Positions 43,798 through 52,637 of a DNA stretch of 64,000 nt are shown piece by piece (position 1 is the first letter of the stretch; each line of letters begins with the position of its first letter). The position numbers and the translations under genes were made by a program. The DNA comes from a virus, in the IMG/VR virus record IMGVR_UViG_3300020469_000008, positions 62,001 through 126,000 of that record; one strand, given 5' to 3'. The notes beneath the pieces were generated by a model. That model made no database searches. It was not told where the DNA came from and saw only the letters and a list, made by a program, of their open reading frames with translations.

Positions 43798-44247
43798 ATG
43801 AGTTTAGGGAAGGTATACTTAGCAAGTGGGTGGTTCTCGCCGGAATGGTTGCAAGAAGTAGAAAACATTAAGTCTGTGTTTGAAAAGCATGGTGTTAATT
43901 ACTTCTCACCAAAAGATGAAAATCTTTGTGATAACGATGCAGCTGAATCGATGCAAGACCAGATTTTTGAAGGTAATATAAAACATTTACACGAAAGTGA
44001 TTGGTTACTTTGCAATACAAGAAACAAGGATATGGGAACGATTTTTGAGGCGGGTTACTTCAATTGTCTTGAAAAGCCTATCGTGTATTTCTGTGATGGT
44101 TTGCCTGCAGGTGCGCAATTTAATCTCATGCTAGCTGCAAGTGGTATTAAGGTTTGTCGATCATTAAATGAGTTTGACGACTATCTTGGTCGTTGTGTTG
44201 GTGGTGATGAATTAATTGTTGAAAGATATCAAGGTGAAATCGAGTAA
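43798..44247 (+). CDS. Nucleoside 2-deoxyribosyltransferase-like protein
   Basis: 149 residues from ATG 43798, chosen because GGGGA precedes it; an in-frame upstream extension overlaps thyX. Features of the NDT family are KVYLASGWFSPEWLQEV, NYFSPKDENL, a helix with GNIKHLHESDWLLCN, and DMGTIFEAGYF with the catalytic Glu, then KPIVYFC. It would exchange or release bases from deoxynucleosides for salvage of host DNA products. The spacing of one base to thyX indicates an operon. Confidence 0.8.
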   Translation: MSLGKVYLASGWFSPEWLQEVENIKSVFEKHGVNYFSPKDENLCDNDAAESMQDQIFEGNIKHLHESDWLLCNTRNKDMGTIFEAGYFNCLEKPIVYFCDGLPAGAQFNLMLAASGIKVCRSLNEFDDYLGRCVGGDELIVERYQGEIE

Positions 44248-44275
44248 TCGATAATTAAGCGAGATATTTTCAACG

Positions 44276-44306
44276 GGTCAGGATAATTAGTTCTGACCTT
44301 TTTTTT
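44276..44306 (+). terminator. Terminator after deoxyribosyltransferase
   Basis: Six-bp stem GGTCAG / CTGACC (44276-44281 and 44293-44298) with an 11-base loop and eight T residues; the next gene's GGAG follows at once. Confidence 0.78.
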
Positions 44307-44315
44307 GGAGAATTT

Positions 44316-45707
44316 ATGAAAATTACACGACGACAATTGAGACGACTATTAAGTGAAAGACTGTTAGTAGAAGCATCTGCTGAAGAATTAGCAAATATGA
44401 AGGGCACATATTCTATAAACCCACAGTCTGCGCAGTCACTAGGATTCGCCGGGGCTCAATCAGGCGCCGGACAAATAAAGGTCGGTCCTCGAGGCAACGT
44501 GAACGTTGGAACTAAGGATGGAAATTTTATCCGTGAAATCAAACCATCAGAAGTCACTCCGGAGCAACTAAATTACATAACACTCGGGTATGATAGAAAA
44601 CAAGCAGCAAATAATACCGTCATGGGGGAAATGAGCACTTATTTCAGAAAAAATGCAGGGTACTACAAGGTCAACAATCAATCCGGTGTACCTGCAGGAG
44701 CCACACACATTAGAATTTATGGTGATGCTAAATACCGATATATCAATTTCAATGAAAAACCAGAAAAATATGTAGGTGCCAAAGAACCAATTGCACCCTC
44801 TGTATTCCTCGGTTGGAAAAGCTTCATCGATGGTTTGACGAAAGACAGCAACCCGAGCAGTGCTGATACTTCCACTGAAGGTGAAACAGACACCAGCGCT
44901 GAAAGAGACGGTGAACAGCAACAACAACAGCAGCAACAACAGCAACCAAAACCAGAAAAGAAGAATAAACCAAAAAAATCAGCTGATAAAGATAAGAAAG
45001 TTGCTTTCATAAGAAAAGTTATTGGTGATGACGCTCCTGGCAAGTGGAACAAAGAATCAGATAAAAAGTGGAAAACTTGGGTCGAAGGGCCATACTACGC
45101 AGCAGGCGTACGCACATTTCAAAACTTTTATGCGATGGTGCAATTAGGTAAAAACAACAAAACTAATGCAACAGAAGAGGATTTTGATGCAGCTCACAAA
45201 GAAAACAACGCTGTCAGTTTAGCTAAATTAGCGGGATTCAAACCAACAATTTCAGGTGTCTACAACATGTGCAAAGAAATTGATGAAATGTCGAAAGAAG
45301 ATCTTCAAGCTACAGCAATGGCAATAACTGCTACTACTGAAGGAGAAACAAACACCGCGGCGAGCAAAGCAGTGGACAAAGATGAAGTAATAACTCAATC
45401 ATTTACCGACGATATTAAGGCTGAGATGTTTGGGGATGAAATTGCCAAAATTCAAGATCCAAGAGAAAAGTCTCGAGCAGTCAAAAACGTAGTAAACGCG
45501 TACAACAAGAAGAAAGAAGAATTAAAGAAAAAAGGCGACGAGAGGGAAATTCAAAATTTGGATAGAGGATTTAAGCTTTTTAAGAAAAGGTCTAAAGCTT
45601 CGAAAGAATTTGAAGCTGCATCTGAAAAGGTTGATGAAATAAAAGACCTGCAAGAATCGTTAAGCAGGGGCGCACTATATAGAAAGCATTACTACGGAAG
45701 ATACTAG
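44316..45707 (+). CDS. Tag-bearing (putative capsid-targeted) protein with poly-Gln linker
   Basis: 463 residues. The tag is very clear: MKITRRQLRRLLSERLLVEA, with predicted cleavage LVE19|A20. The following 160 residues are mixed alpha/beta. Next comes a low-complexity linker (Asp/Ser/Thr/Glu, then ten Gln in a row near residues 200-210, then Pro/Lys), and a helical C-terminal half rich in Lys, Glu and Ala. It has no recognised catalytic motif. The gene stands alone between two transcription units and ends tail-to-tail with a minus-strand gene, stops overlapping by three bases. It is a probable internal head protein. Confidence 0.68.
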   Translation: MKITRRQLRRLLSERLLVEASAEELANMKGTYSINPQSAQSLGFAGAQSGAGQIKVGPRGNVNVGTKDGNFIREIKPSEVTPEQLNYITLGYDRKQAANNTVMGEMSTYFRKNAGYYKVNNQSGVPAGATHIRIYGDAKYRYINFNEKPEKYVGAKEPIAPSVFLGWKSFIDGLTKDSNPSSADTSTEGETDTSAERDGEQQQQQQQQQQPKPEKKNKPKKSADKDKKVAFIRKVIGDDAPGKWNKESDKKWKTWVEGPYYAAGVRTFQNFYAMVQLGKNNKTNATEEDFDAAHKENNAVSLAKLAGFKPTISGVYNMCKEIDEMSKEDLQATAMAITATTEGETNTAASKAVDKDEVITQSFTDDIKAEMFGDEIAKIQDPREKSRAVKNVVNAYNKKKEELKKKGDEREIQNLDRGFKLFKKRSKASKEFEAASEKVDEIKDLQESLSRGALYRKHYYGRY

Positions 45708-46774
45708 ATCAATATTTTCTTCTTAAGTTTTTCAGATACAAGGTGTCTAAGAGTGAGCTCGTCAATACGAAACAACCTTCGTTCTTCTAGACCTCTTTGC
45801 TTTTTATCGTCTAGTTTAACTTCACGTCCAGTATCAGTAATTTTCTTTTCTTTAAATTCCATCTTCTTATCTGAAGTAATATCTTTAAGTTTCACACTGA
45901 GATCATCGTTGATTTCTTTACCTGAGATCGGCATAATAGCAGAAAGCTTTTTACCTTTTACCAGTTCAAACATAGCTGTTATTGTTTGACGTCCAACTTT
46001 GTAATCTTTTTGCAATCCATTTGCCTTCTGAAACTTACCAACAGCTTCTTTTGTTTTTGGGCCATAATCGCCATCGATATCATCGTCGGAATCTAAGTGT
46101 TTAAGTTGTACTAACGCTTTTTGTATTGCAGCTGTCATCATTTTATTTTCATTGTCTGATTTATTCATTGAAGTACTTAGAATTTTGTCACCTGACAATA
46201 CATCTTTAAAAAGTTCTTTTGCGCTAATCTCAAAGTCTCTGATTCCTTCTACACCGATAATTGTAATCATCCATTTAATTACATTGAATGTACCTTTTTC
46301 TGTTTCTTGCTTTACAACCTTAGGTTCTTTACCGCCAGGCTGTCGTTGTAACTTTGTACCATCAGCATCCGCGGCTGCTTTAAGTTTATCCTTACCTATT
46401 TTCTCTTCCGTATCTTTAACTTTTTGTGCACGATCGATACCTACGGAAACCTTAGCTTTTGATATGAATTGTTTTAGCTTTGACTTTATAACCTTTCTTT
46501 TGTCTTTATCAATTGCCATACCGAAGTAACTTAGAATTTTGTTATAAAAATCGATGTCTCCACTACTTAAGTTTCTATGCTTAGAACTTTTATTAAGTGC
46601 CGATTGTAATCCATCAAATAAGGACTTTGCTTTTTTGTTGAAATTTTGTTTTGATTCAGTTTGTGCTAGCGCAACTAGTCTTAGTATGATTGCATTTTTT
46701 ACGTCAAATTGTGCGTTTTTCATGCCAGGTTGCATGAAGGTTTTAATTGCTTGTCTGTCACCTCTTTTAAGCAT
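45704..46774 (-). CDS. Peptidoglycan-binding-domain protein, putative virion component
   Basis: 356 residues on the minus strand, start at 46774 with AAGGAG upstream on that strand. A PG_binding_1-like module is visible near residues 215-270 (AIQKALVQLKHLDSDDD, DGDYGPKTKEAVGKFQKANG, KVGRQTITAMFEL). The flanks are Lys-rich helices. The C-terminus, ELTLRHLVSEKLKKKILI, resembles the basic-hydrophobic tag motif of neighbouring proteins but at the opposite end. It could bind the cell wall during entry or be another internal protein. It is one of only two minus-strand genes. Confidence 0.68.
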   Translation of the reverse strand: MLKRGDRQAIKTFMQPGMKNAQFDVKNAIILRLVALAQTESKQNFNKKAKSLFDGLQSALNKSSKHRNLSSGDIDFYNKILSYFGMAIDKDKRKVIKSKLKQFISKAKVSVGIDRAQKVKDTEEKIGKDKLKAAADADGTKLQRQPGGKEPKVVKQETEKGTFNVIKWMITIIGVEGIRDFEISAKELFKDVLSGDKILSTSMNKSDNENKMMTAAIQKALVQLKHLDSDDDIDGDYGPKTKEAVGKFQKANGLQKDYKVGRQTITAMFELVKGKKLSAIMPISGKEINDDLSVKLKDITSDKKMEFKEKKITDTGREVKLDDKKQRGLEERRLFRIDELTLRHLVSEKLKKKILI

Positions 46775-46886
46775 GATTTCTCCTTAATGAAATTTGTCTA
46801 ATTATAACTATTTGGCAAGACTTAATAAATAAATGTTTTATTGAAATTATGAAAGATAGTGTGTAATATAACAAAAGGAGGATTTT

Positions 46887-47879
46887 ATGTCAAAAATTTT
46901 TATAACAGGTGAACGTGGTTTTATTGGTACAAATTTAGCAAAGCGCGCGGATCGTCATGGGTTTGAATTTATCTCGGGTGTTCATGAACTAAACGAAGAC
47001 GCAGCATTTGTGTCACAATTTACAACAGAAAAAGGTGAACCTTGTGTTCATCGCAATTCAGAAGAAGCGTGGCAAGCTTTTTTTGAAGTTAATGAAATTG
47101 ATTATGTCATACACAATGCAGCAGTCGTGGGTACTGATGTTGTTGCTTTAAATGCCAAAGAATCAACACTTACCAATGTGCAAGGCACATTCAATATTTG
47201 TCGTGCTGCAAAAAAATGTGGTATTCCTGTTTGTTATATGGGCACGACAGTAATTTACGATACACCAAAATATCAAGAAACTGCTATCGAAGAAGACTCA
47301 GATCGAGGTCCTCATACTTTCTACGGATGTCAGAAGCTTGCCGCTGAAGAAGTTGTTAAATCACATAGCACCAAGTGGATGATCATTCGCCCACTCTTTG
47401 CGTATGGTGGTGATGGTGATATGAACTCTTTGATTGCAAAAACGATATACGCAAAACTCAACGGCATACCTAAGGTCAAAATGTTTCTCGATCCAACAAA
47501 GTTTAAAGACTACTTGCATGTAAATGATTATTGTGATGGTGTTTTTTCTTGTATGAAAGAGGATAATTGCTGGAATAATGACTTTAATATTGCAGCTGAA
47601 ACGCCAATTGTCACAGGTGAAATTATAGAATTAATGGATAAAGTATGCGGACAGAGTTTCTCAGATACAATAGAATGGCTTCCACAGACAGAGTATATGG
47701 GTAATCATATTTTAAGCGGTAGAAAAGCCAGAGAGTTTACTAGCTGGTATCCAAAGATAGATCTAGCAGAAGGTATACGAATGTCATATGAAAGCATTTT
47801 AAAATCAGAAGGCTATAATCCTTTGAGGTACTTAGAAGAAGCAGAAGAAAAAGGTGTTGATCTAACTGAATACTTTTAA
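46887..47879 (+). CDS. NAD-dependent sugar epimerase/dehydratase
   Basis: 330 residues, ATG behind AAAGGAGG. It is an extended short-chain dehydrogenase: Rossmann motif FITGERGFIGTNLAKR, a VIHNAAVVG segment, the catalytic pair in TFYGCQKLAAEE (Tyr-x3-Lys) and a WMIIRPLFAYG substrate-binding block. The overall layout resembles GDP-fucose synthase and UDP-sugar 4-epimerases. It may alter nucleotide sugars for host surface polysaccharide or phage DNA modification. A second, different epimerase lies at 55505. Its stop overlaps the next gene. Confidence 0.85.
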   Translation: MSKIFITGERGFIGTNLAKRADRHGFEFISGVHELNEDAAFVSQFTTEKGEPCVHRNSEEAWQAFFEVNEIDYVIHNAAVVGTDVVALNAKESTLTNVQGTFNICRAAKKCGIPVCYMGTTVIYDTPKYQETAIEEDSDRGPHTFYGCQKLAAEEVVKSHSTKWMIIRPLFAYGGDGDMNSLIAKTIYAKLNGIPKVKMFLDPTKFKDYLHVNDYCDGVFSCMKEDNCWNNDFNIAAETPIVTGEIIELMDKVCGQSFSDTIEWLPQTEYMGNHILSGRKAREFTSWYPKIDLAEGIRMSYESILKSEGYNPLRYLEEAEEKGVDLTEYF

Positions 47880-48097
47880 TGAAGTTCTATGAGGGTGACT
47901 TAATAGAAACACTTACTTATAAAGGTGAAATTATATACGGAATTGTTTTAGAATCTGTTAACAGATTTAATTACACTGAAGTTCGTATATTGTCAGGATC
48001 AAGAATAATCGCAGTTGTACACGACGGCCGAAAAGGTGGTATTAAACTGATACAAAGGATTGACAATGAAAAAAGAGCTACAAAACAAACTATTTGA
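47879..48097 (+). CDS. Small SH3-like protein of unknown function
   Basis: 72 residues; ATG overlaps the epimerase stop (TAATG). It alternates short strands (DLIETLTYKGEIIYGIVLES, TEVRILSGSRIIAVVHDGRK), a small beta-barrel of SH3 type. The short protein at 53772 has the same layout (GxLCIV..., YGIIV, YSVFYDGK). No function is known. Confidence 0.55.
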   Translation: MKFYEGDLIETLTYKGEIIYGIVLESVNRFNYTEVRILSGSRIIAVVHDGRKGGIKLIQRIDNEKRATKQTI

Positions 48098-48467
48098 AAA
48101 ATATCCAAAGATTTTTAAGCAGCGAGAATTAGACAAAGCTGTTACAGCAATGTGTTATGGAATCGCATGTGGTGATGGATGGTATACGTTGATTGACGAG
48201 ATGTGTGGAAATATACAAAATCGTATAGAAAATGTCAATAGAAATAAATCAGAAGAAGAACATCTCGACTGTCAGGCCACCCAAGTAAAAGAGAAATTTG
48301 GTGGGCTTCGTTTTTATGTTCAAGGGAGTGACGATTTTATTGACGGGATTATTGATTTAGCAGAGTCAATGTCATATCGAATCTGTTCAAAATGTGGTAA
48401 TCAATCTTCACCCCAGAAAAAACGTGGGTGGATTTATGCTTTATGTGACAATTGTCAAAATGGTTAA
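48066..48467 (+). CDS. Zinc-ribbon phage protein
   Basis: 133 residues from ATG 48066 (AAAGGA precedes it), overlapping the previous gene. The segment VKEKFGGLRFYVQG is a motif shared by a family of phage and bacterial proteins of unknown function. A four-cysteine zinc site near the C-terminus is formed by CSKCGN and CDNCQN. The N-terminal helices include a CYGIACGDGWYTLIDEM block. It probably binds nucleic acid or protein through the zinc site. Confidence 0.6.
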   Translation: MKKELQNKLFEKYPKIFKQRELDKAVTAMCYGIACGDGWYTLIDEMCGNIQNRIENVNRNKSEEEHLDCQATQVKEKFGGLRFYVQGSDDFIDGIIDLAESMSYRICSKCGNQSSPQKKRGWIYALCDNCQNG

Positions 48468-48494
48468 TAATTATAAAGTAGATTGGAGTTTATA

Positions 48495-49019
48495 ATGAAA
48501 ATAACACGTAGACAATTAAGGCAATTGGTTGTAGAAGCAGCGATGGTAAGCGATGATCCTTTGATAATGCAAGTTACTAGTATGAACAGTTACTATGATC
48601 TAGTTGAGGTTTGCGAAAGAACAAACAATGTAGGGTTAGTAAACGCTTTATTGAAAGCAGTTAGAGAAAGAAACGTTGGCGGATTAAAACACATCGGTAG
48701 ATTTGGGATCGGTTTTATTCCTGTTGATCGCCCTGGACAACCAGCATCTTACAAGGTAACATATGCAGATACACAAAGAGCAGTAAAGGAAATTGATGAA
48801 AAATCTTACAAGTATTTAAATTATAACTTAAAACTCCAAGATAGCGGCGCATTGGCTCATTTATTTAATCCGTGTGCAAAAGCATTGAAAACAGCAGCTA
48901 AAGAGGCGGGAAGATTAATACAAGATGCTATCGATAATCCAGATCGCTATGCTGCACCTGAAAGAACATTTTTGCAAAAAGCAGGGAGTTTTTTAACAGG
49001 AAAAGGATATAGCGAGTGA
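48495..49019 (+). CDS. Tag-bearing (putative capsid-targeted) protein
   Basis: 174 residues from ATG 48495, supported by TTGGAG; an in-frame TTG at 48483 is less likely. The N-terminus MKITRRQLRQLVVEAAMVSD is nearly identical to the tag of the 44316 protein, with cleavage predicted at VVE14|A15. The remainder is a compact mixed fold (VGLVNALLKAVRERNVGGLK, FGIGFIPVDRPGQPASYKVT) without a recognised motif. It sits between a zinc-ribbon gene and the polymerase III gene. Confidence 0.65.
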   Translation: MKITRRQLRQLVVEAAMVSDDPLIMQVTSMNSYYDLVEVCERTNNVGLVNALLKAVRERNVGGLKHIGRFGIGFIPVDRPGQPASYKVTYADTQRAVKEIDEKSYKYLNYNLKLQDSGALAHLFNPCAKALKTAAKEAGRLIQDAIDNPDRYAAPERTFLQKAGSFLTGKGYSE

Positions 49020-49053
49020 AGTTACTAAGAAAAGTGTAATCTTAAACTCCCTG

Positions 49054-49062
49054 TGTTATAAT
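49054..49062 (+). promoter_or_regulatory. Extended -10 promoter for the DNA polymerase III gene
   Basis: TGTTATAAT fits the extended -10 pattern (TG-n-TATAAT) and lies 30 bases before the polymerase start, in the only gap of this region. A -35 box is not evident, as is usual for extended -10 promoters. Confidence 0.5.
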
Positions 49063-49091
49063 AAAAATAAAAACACAAGGAGTTTACTTAT

Positions 49092-52000
49092 ATGGACATT
49101 AAGCTAATTACACCACCCGATCGTTTTGTAGGTTTTCACGGCCATACAGGGTTTTCTGTCTTTGACGGTTTAGGTTATCCATCTGATCATATCGACTTTG
49201 TACTAAAAAATGGTATGGATGCTTGGGCTTTAACTGATCACGGTAATGGCTCCGGGCTAGCACACGCTTTTAAACATGCACAGAAGGTAAAAAAGCAAGG
49301 CCACAAGTTTCGACAGATCTACGGTTGTGAATTCTACTTTGTACCTTCTCTTAAAGATTGGCGTTCTGATTATGAACAGTCTAAGATAGACCGAGCTAAT
49401 GCCAAACTTAAAGCACTGAAAGAAGAAGAAGAAGGCGGCCATATTATCGAAAACGAAGAAGAAACTAAATCCTTTGATCTAGGTAAAGACGAATGGAAGC
49501 GCCGTTATCATCTGGTAGTTACTGCTCAAAACCGTGAAGGTTTAGGTAACTTGTTTACTCTAATTAAACGTGCCTATACTGACGGATTTTATAGATACCC
49601 TCGCATTGACTTTGATTTACTAAAACAATATGGTAAAGGGTTAACAGTTTCGACAGCTTGTCTTGGTGGTATTTATTCTAATCGTATTATGCGTGGTAAT
49701 GCTTTAAAAATACCTGAAGAACAAATACAGAAAGAGTTGATGTATTTATCTGATCGATTTGTTGATGCTGTTGGTGAAGATAATTTTTATCTAGAGGTCC
49801 AGTTTAATAGACTTAAACAACAACATTTAGTAAATCATCATCTACTTCGACACTCTGATGCAACTGGTTTGCAACTTATTGCGACTCCTGACTCTCATTA
49901 CTATTCTCCAGATAAGTGGGAGGCCCGCGAGCTTTATAAAAAGTTAGGCTGGATGGGTAATGACCCGTCTCCTCTCCCTGAGTTTGAGGATTTAAAGTGT
50001 GAGCTTTATCCTAAAAATGCACAACAAATGTGGGACGAATTTACACGGCACTATGATGAATACAAAGATACTTACCAGGGCTATGAAGAAAAGATTAAAA
50101 GGTCAATTGAAATCACACACGACATTGCGTGGCAAAAGTGTGAAGATTGTTGGATTGATACTAATGTTAAGCTTCCCGATTTCAACAAACCTGGCGAAAC
50201 TGCTTTTCAACAACTTGCAAAAAAAGTCAAAGCAGCCCTCATTAAGGAAGGACTTCATACCAATGCAGAATACGTTGCCCGGGCAAAAGCCGAACTCGAT
50301 GACATTAAATACCTCGGGTTCGAAAACTACTTCTTAGTAATGTATGAAGTGTTTCATAAGGCAGCTGATCATACTCTGTTTGGCGCCGCGCGTGGTTCTG
50401 GTGGTGGTTCTCTTGTAAATTTCTTGTTAGGTATCACACAGGTTGATCCGCTTAAGTACGATTTACTATGGGAACGTTTTCTTGGGCGTCATCGTACATC
50501 CTGGCCCGATATTGATTCTGACGCTGGTGATCGTGATGCACTAATTAATGCAGCTCGCGAGCTATACGGTGATGAAGCTGTTATCCCGGTTTCTAACTTT
50601 AACACACTTAAACTTAAATCACTGGTGAAAGATATCGCTAAGTTCTACGGTGTTGACTTTGGGGAAGTAAATAAAATGACCGGCCCACTCCAAGATGAAG
50701 TAATGTCACAAGCTCGAGACGAAAATACTGAGAAATCTGTATTTGTTCTTAAACACGAGGATTGTATGAAATATTCAAAAGGATATGGTTCTTTTATGGA
50801 AAAATATCCAAAAGTAAAGGATCATATTGAAGCATTGTTCATGCAGAATCGTAGTATAGGTCGACATGCAGGTGGTGTCATTATCGGTCCACCGCAAGCG
50901 CTAGAACAGTCAATGCCTATTATCGGTGTTCGCGGTGAACTACAAACGCCTTGGACAGAAGGTATGAACTTTCGTAATCTTGAAGACAACGGTTTTATTA
51001 AGTTTGACTTTCTTGGTCTGACATTATTAAAAGACGTTGAAAATTGTATTCGTCGTATTATTACACGTGAAACAGGCACTGAACCTACATTCCTTGAAAT
51101 ACGTGACTGGTTTGACAAGCATCTTAACTGTCGTTATGTTAAACAAGACGATGAAGAAGTGTGGAAACACGTGTATCATCAACGTCGCAAGACAGGTGTG
51201 TTTCAATTTACTGCAGAAGGCGCGCGGAGATTCTGTGAAGACGCTAAACCGACGACCATTATTGAACTGGCTGCATTGACTGCAATCTATCGTCCTGGTC
51301 CGCTTCGTGCAAATGTTCACAAGAAGTACGTAAAGGACAAGTTACGCGCTGATGAAATACACTATGCACACCCTATCATTAAGGAAATACTCGGGCCCAC
51401 TTTTGGTCACGTTACTTTCCAAGAACAGTTCATGCTTCTTGCACAAAAATTAGGTGGATTTACTCCGGCTGAATCAGATAAATTGCGTAAGACTCTAGTT
51501 AAGAAATCACTTGATACTATGGGTAAAAAAGGTGATGAACGCGAAGCAGCACGTGTTAAGTTTGTGACGGGTGCAAAAGAAATTAATGGCGTCCCTGAGC
51601 ATATTTCACAAGAGCTGTGGGAACGTATTGAGTTCTTTTCAGTATATGGTTTTAATAAATCACATGCTGTTGCATATGCTATTGGTTCTTACTACGCTGC
51701 TTGGTTGCACACATATTACGAAACTGACTGGTTAGGTACTATTCTCGAATCAGAAAACAATAATCCAAATGCACTATCAAAAGCAATTGCTGAAATTAAA
51801 GAAATGGGATACCGTATTGAGTTACCAGATGTGAATGAATCAGGTACATACTGGCAATGGTCAGAAAACAAAAAGGCATTTATTCCCCCATTGACCTCTA
51901 TCAAGGGTGTGGGTAAAACTGCAGTTGTTGAAATCATGCAAAATCGACCTTATGAGTCTGTCGCTGATATGTTGTTCGATGAAAATGGTAAATGGCGCCA

Positions 52001-52610
52001 TTCTAAGCTTAATAAAACCGGATTCTCTTCACTATGTCAGGTCGAAGCATTTAACGGACTACAAGAAATGTGGGATGGTACAATAGATAATCACAAACAG
52101 TTGTATAACATTATTATTGAAAACTACAATGTATTGAAGAAAAGTAAGTGGGGCATGACAATGCGCAAAGCAAAGAAAGAAAATGCGCCTGAAATACTTC
52201 CTATCCTTATAGAACAAACAAGAGATACTGAAGACTGGGGTCGCATTGATAAATTAACAATGTATCAAGAACTTTGTTCAGCAACACGTGATGATTTAGC
52301 ATTCCCTGATGATATGATGGAAAAGATTAAAAACGCTAATGTTAAGTCTGTGCTTAATATGAAACCGGGCGAAAAAGGAGTTGCTTGGTGTTGTATTGTT
52401 GAAATGATTAAAAAGACAACAAAGAATAAAAAGACATTCTATCGTCTTAAGATTACTGATTACGAAAACAATACAGGTTGGCTTCGAATGTGGGGTAATA
52501 AACCATCATCAATGGTGCCATACTCAATCTGGTTAGTCCAAGCGTCTAATGATCCTAACTGGGGTGCTTCAACAAGCGTAGCAAAAGTAAGACCTTTAGT
52601 AACTGATTAG
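49092..52610 (+). CDS. dnaE: DNA polymerase III alpha subunit (DnaE type)
   Basis: 1172 residues, about the size of E. coli DnaE (1160). The order is complete: an N-terminal PHP domain (FVGFHGHTGFSVFDGLG, ALTDHGN), the C-family palm with PDIDSDAGDRDAL (Asp473 and Asp475), GGSLVNFLLG, FNTLKLKSLVKDIAKFYG and the third catalytic Asp639 in FIKFDFLGL. The fingers region includes TGVFQFTAEGARRFCEDAKP, and a helix-hairpin-helix ITSIKGVGKTAVVEIMQNRP and a C-terminal OB-like segment follow. It replicates the phage genome with the gp41-like helicase. A C-family replicase with T4-like partners is unusual. Several PHP metal residues are altered, so proofreading by PHP is uncertain. Confidence 0.93.
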   Translation: MDIKLITPPDRFVGFHGHTGFSVFDGLGYPSDHIDFVLKNGMDAWALTDHGNGSGLAHAFKHAQKVKKQGHKFRQIYGCEFYFVPSLKDWRSDYEQSKIDRANAKLKALKEEEEGGHIIENEEETKSFDLGKDEWKRRYHLVVTAQNREGLGNLFTLIKRAYTDGFYRYPRIDFDLLKQYGKGLTVSTACLGGIYSNRIMRGNALKIPEEQIQKELMYLSDRFVDAVGEDNFYLEVQFNRLKQQHLVNHHLLRHSDATGLQLIATPDSHYYSPDKWEARELYKKLGWMGNDPSPLPEFEDLKCELYPKNAQQMWDEFTRHYDEYKDTYQGYEEKIKRSIEITHDIAWQKCEDCWIDTNVKLPDFNKPGETAFQQLAKKVKAALIKEGLHTNAEYVARAKAELDDIKYLGFENYFLVMYEVFHKAADHTLFGAARGSGGGSLVNFLLGITQVDPLKYDLLWERFLGRHRTSWPDIDSDAGDRDALINAARELYGDEAVIPVSNFNTLKLKSLVKDIAKFYGVDFGEVNKMTGPLQDEVMSQARDENTEKSVFVLKHEDCMKYSKGYGSFMEKYPKVKDHIEALFMQNRSIGRHAGGVIIGPPQALEQSMPIIGVRGELQTPWTEGMNFRNLEDNGFIKFDFLGLTLLKDVENCIRRIITRETGTEPTFLEIRDWFDKHLNCRYVKQDDEEVWKHVYHQRRKTGVFQFTAEGARRFCEDAKPTTIIELAALTAIYRPGPLRANVHKKYVKDKLRADEIHYAHPIIKEILGPTFGHVTFQEQFMLLAQKLGGFTPAESDKLRKTLVKKSLDTMGKKGDEREAARVKFVTGAKEINGVPEHISQELWERIEFFSVYGFNKSHAVAYAIGSYYAAWLHTYYETDWLGTILESENNNPNALSKAIAEIKEMGYRIELPDVNESGTYWQWSENKKAFIPPLTSIKGVGKTAVVEIMQNRPYESVADMLFDENGKWRHSKLNKTGFSSLCQVEAFNGLQEMWDGTIDNHKQLYNIIIENYNVLKKSKWGMTMRKAKKENAPEILPILIEQTRDTEDWGRIDKLTMYQELCSATRDDLAFPDDMMEKIKNANVKSVLNMKPGEKGVAWCCIVEMIKKTTKNKKTFYRLKITDYENNTGWLRMWGNKPSSMVPYSIWLVQASNDPNWGASTSVAKVRPLVTD

Positions 52611-52637
52611 ATAATTAGTAAAGTATAGGGGTGTTGC

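Noticed and set aside
44568-45052. Minus-strand frames rich in Leu and Cys opposite the poly-Gln region
   Set aside because: They are the antisense of the CAA/CAG repeat, which reads as Leu or Cys runs, and have no start signals.
46824-46831. AATAAATA as a late promoter before the epimerase gene
   Set aside because: The same 8-mer occurs by chance in AT-rich sequence (for example on the minus strand near 5640), and an epimerase is not an obvious late gene.
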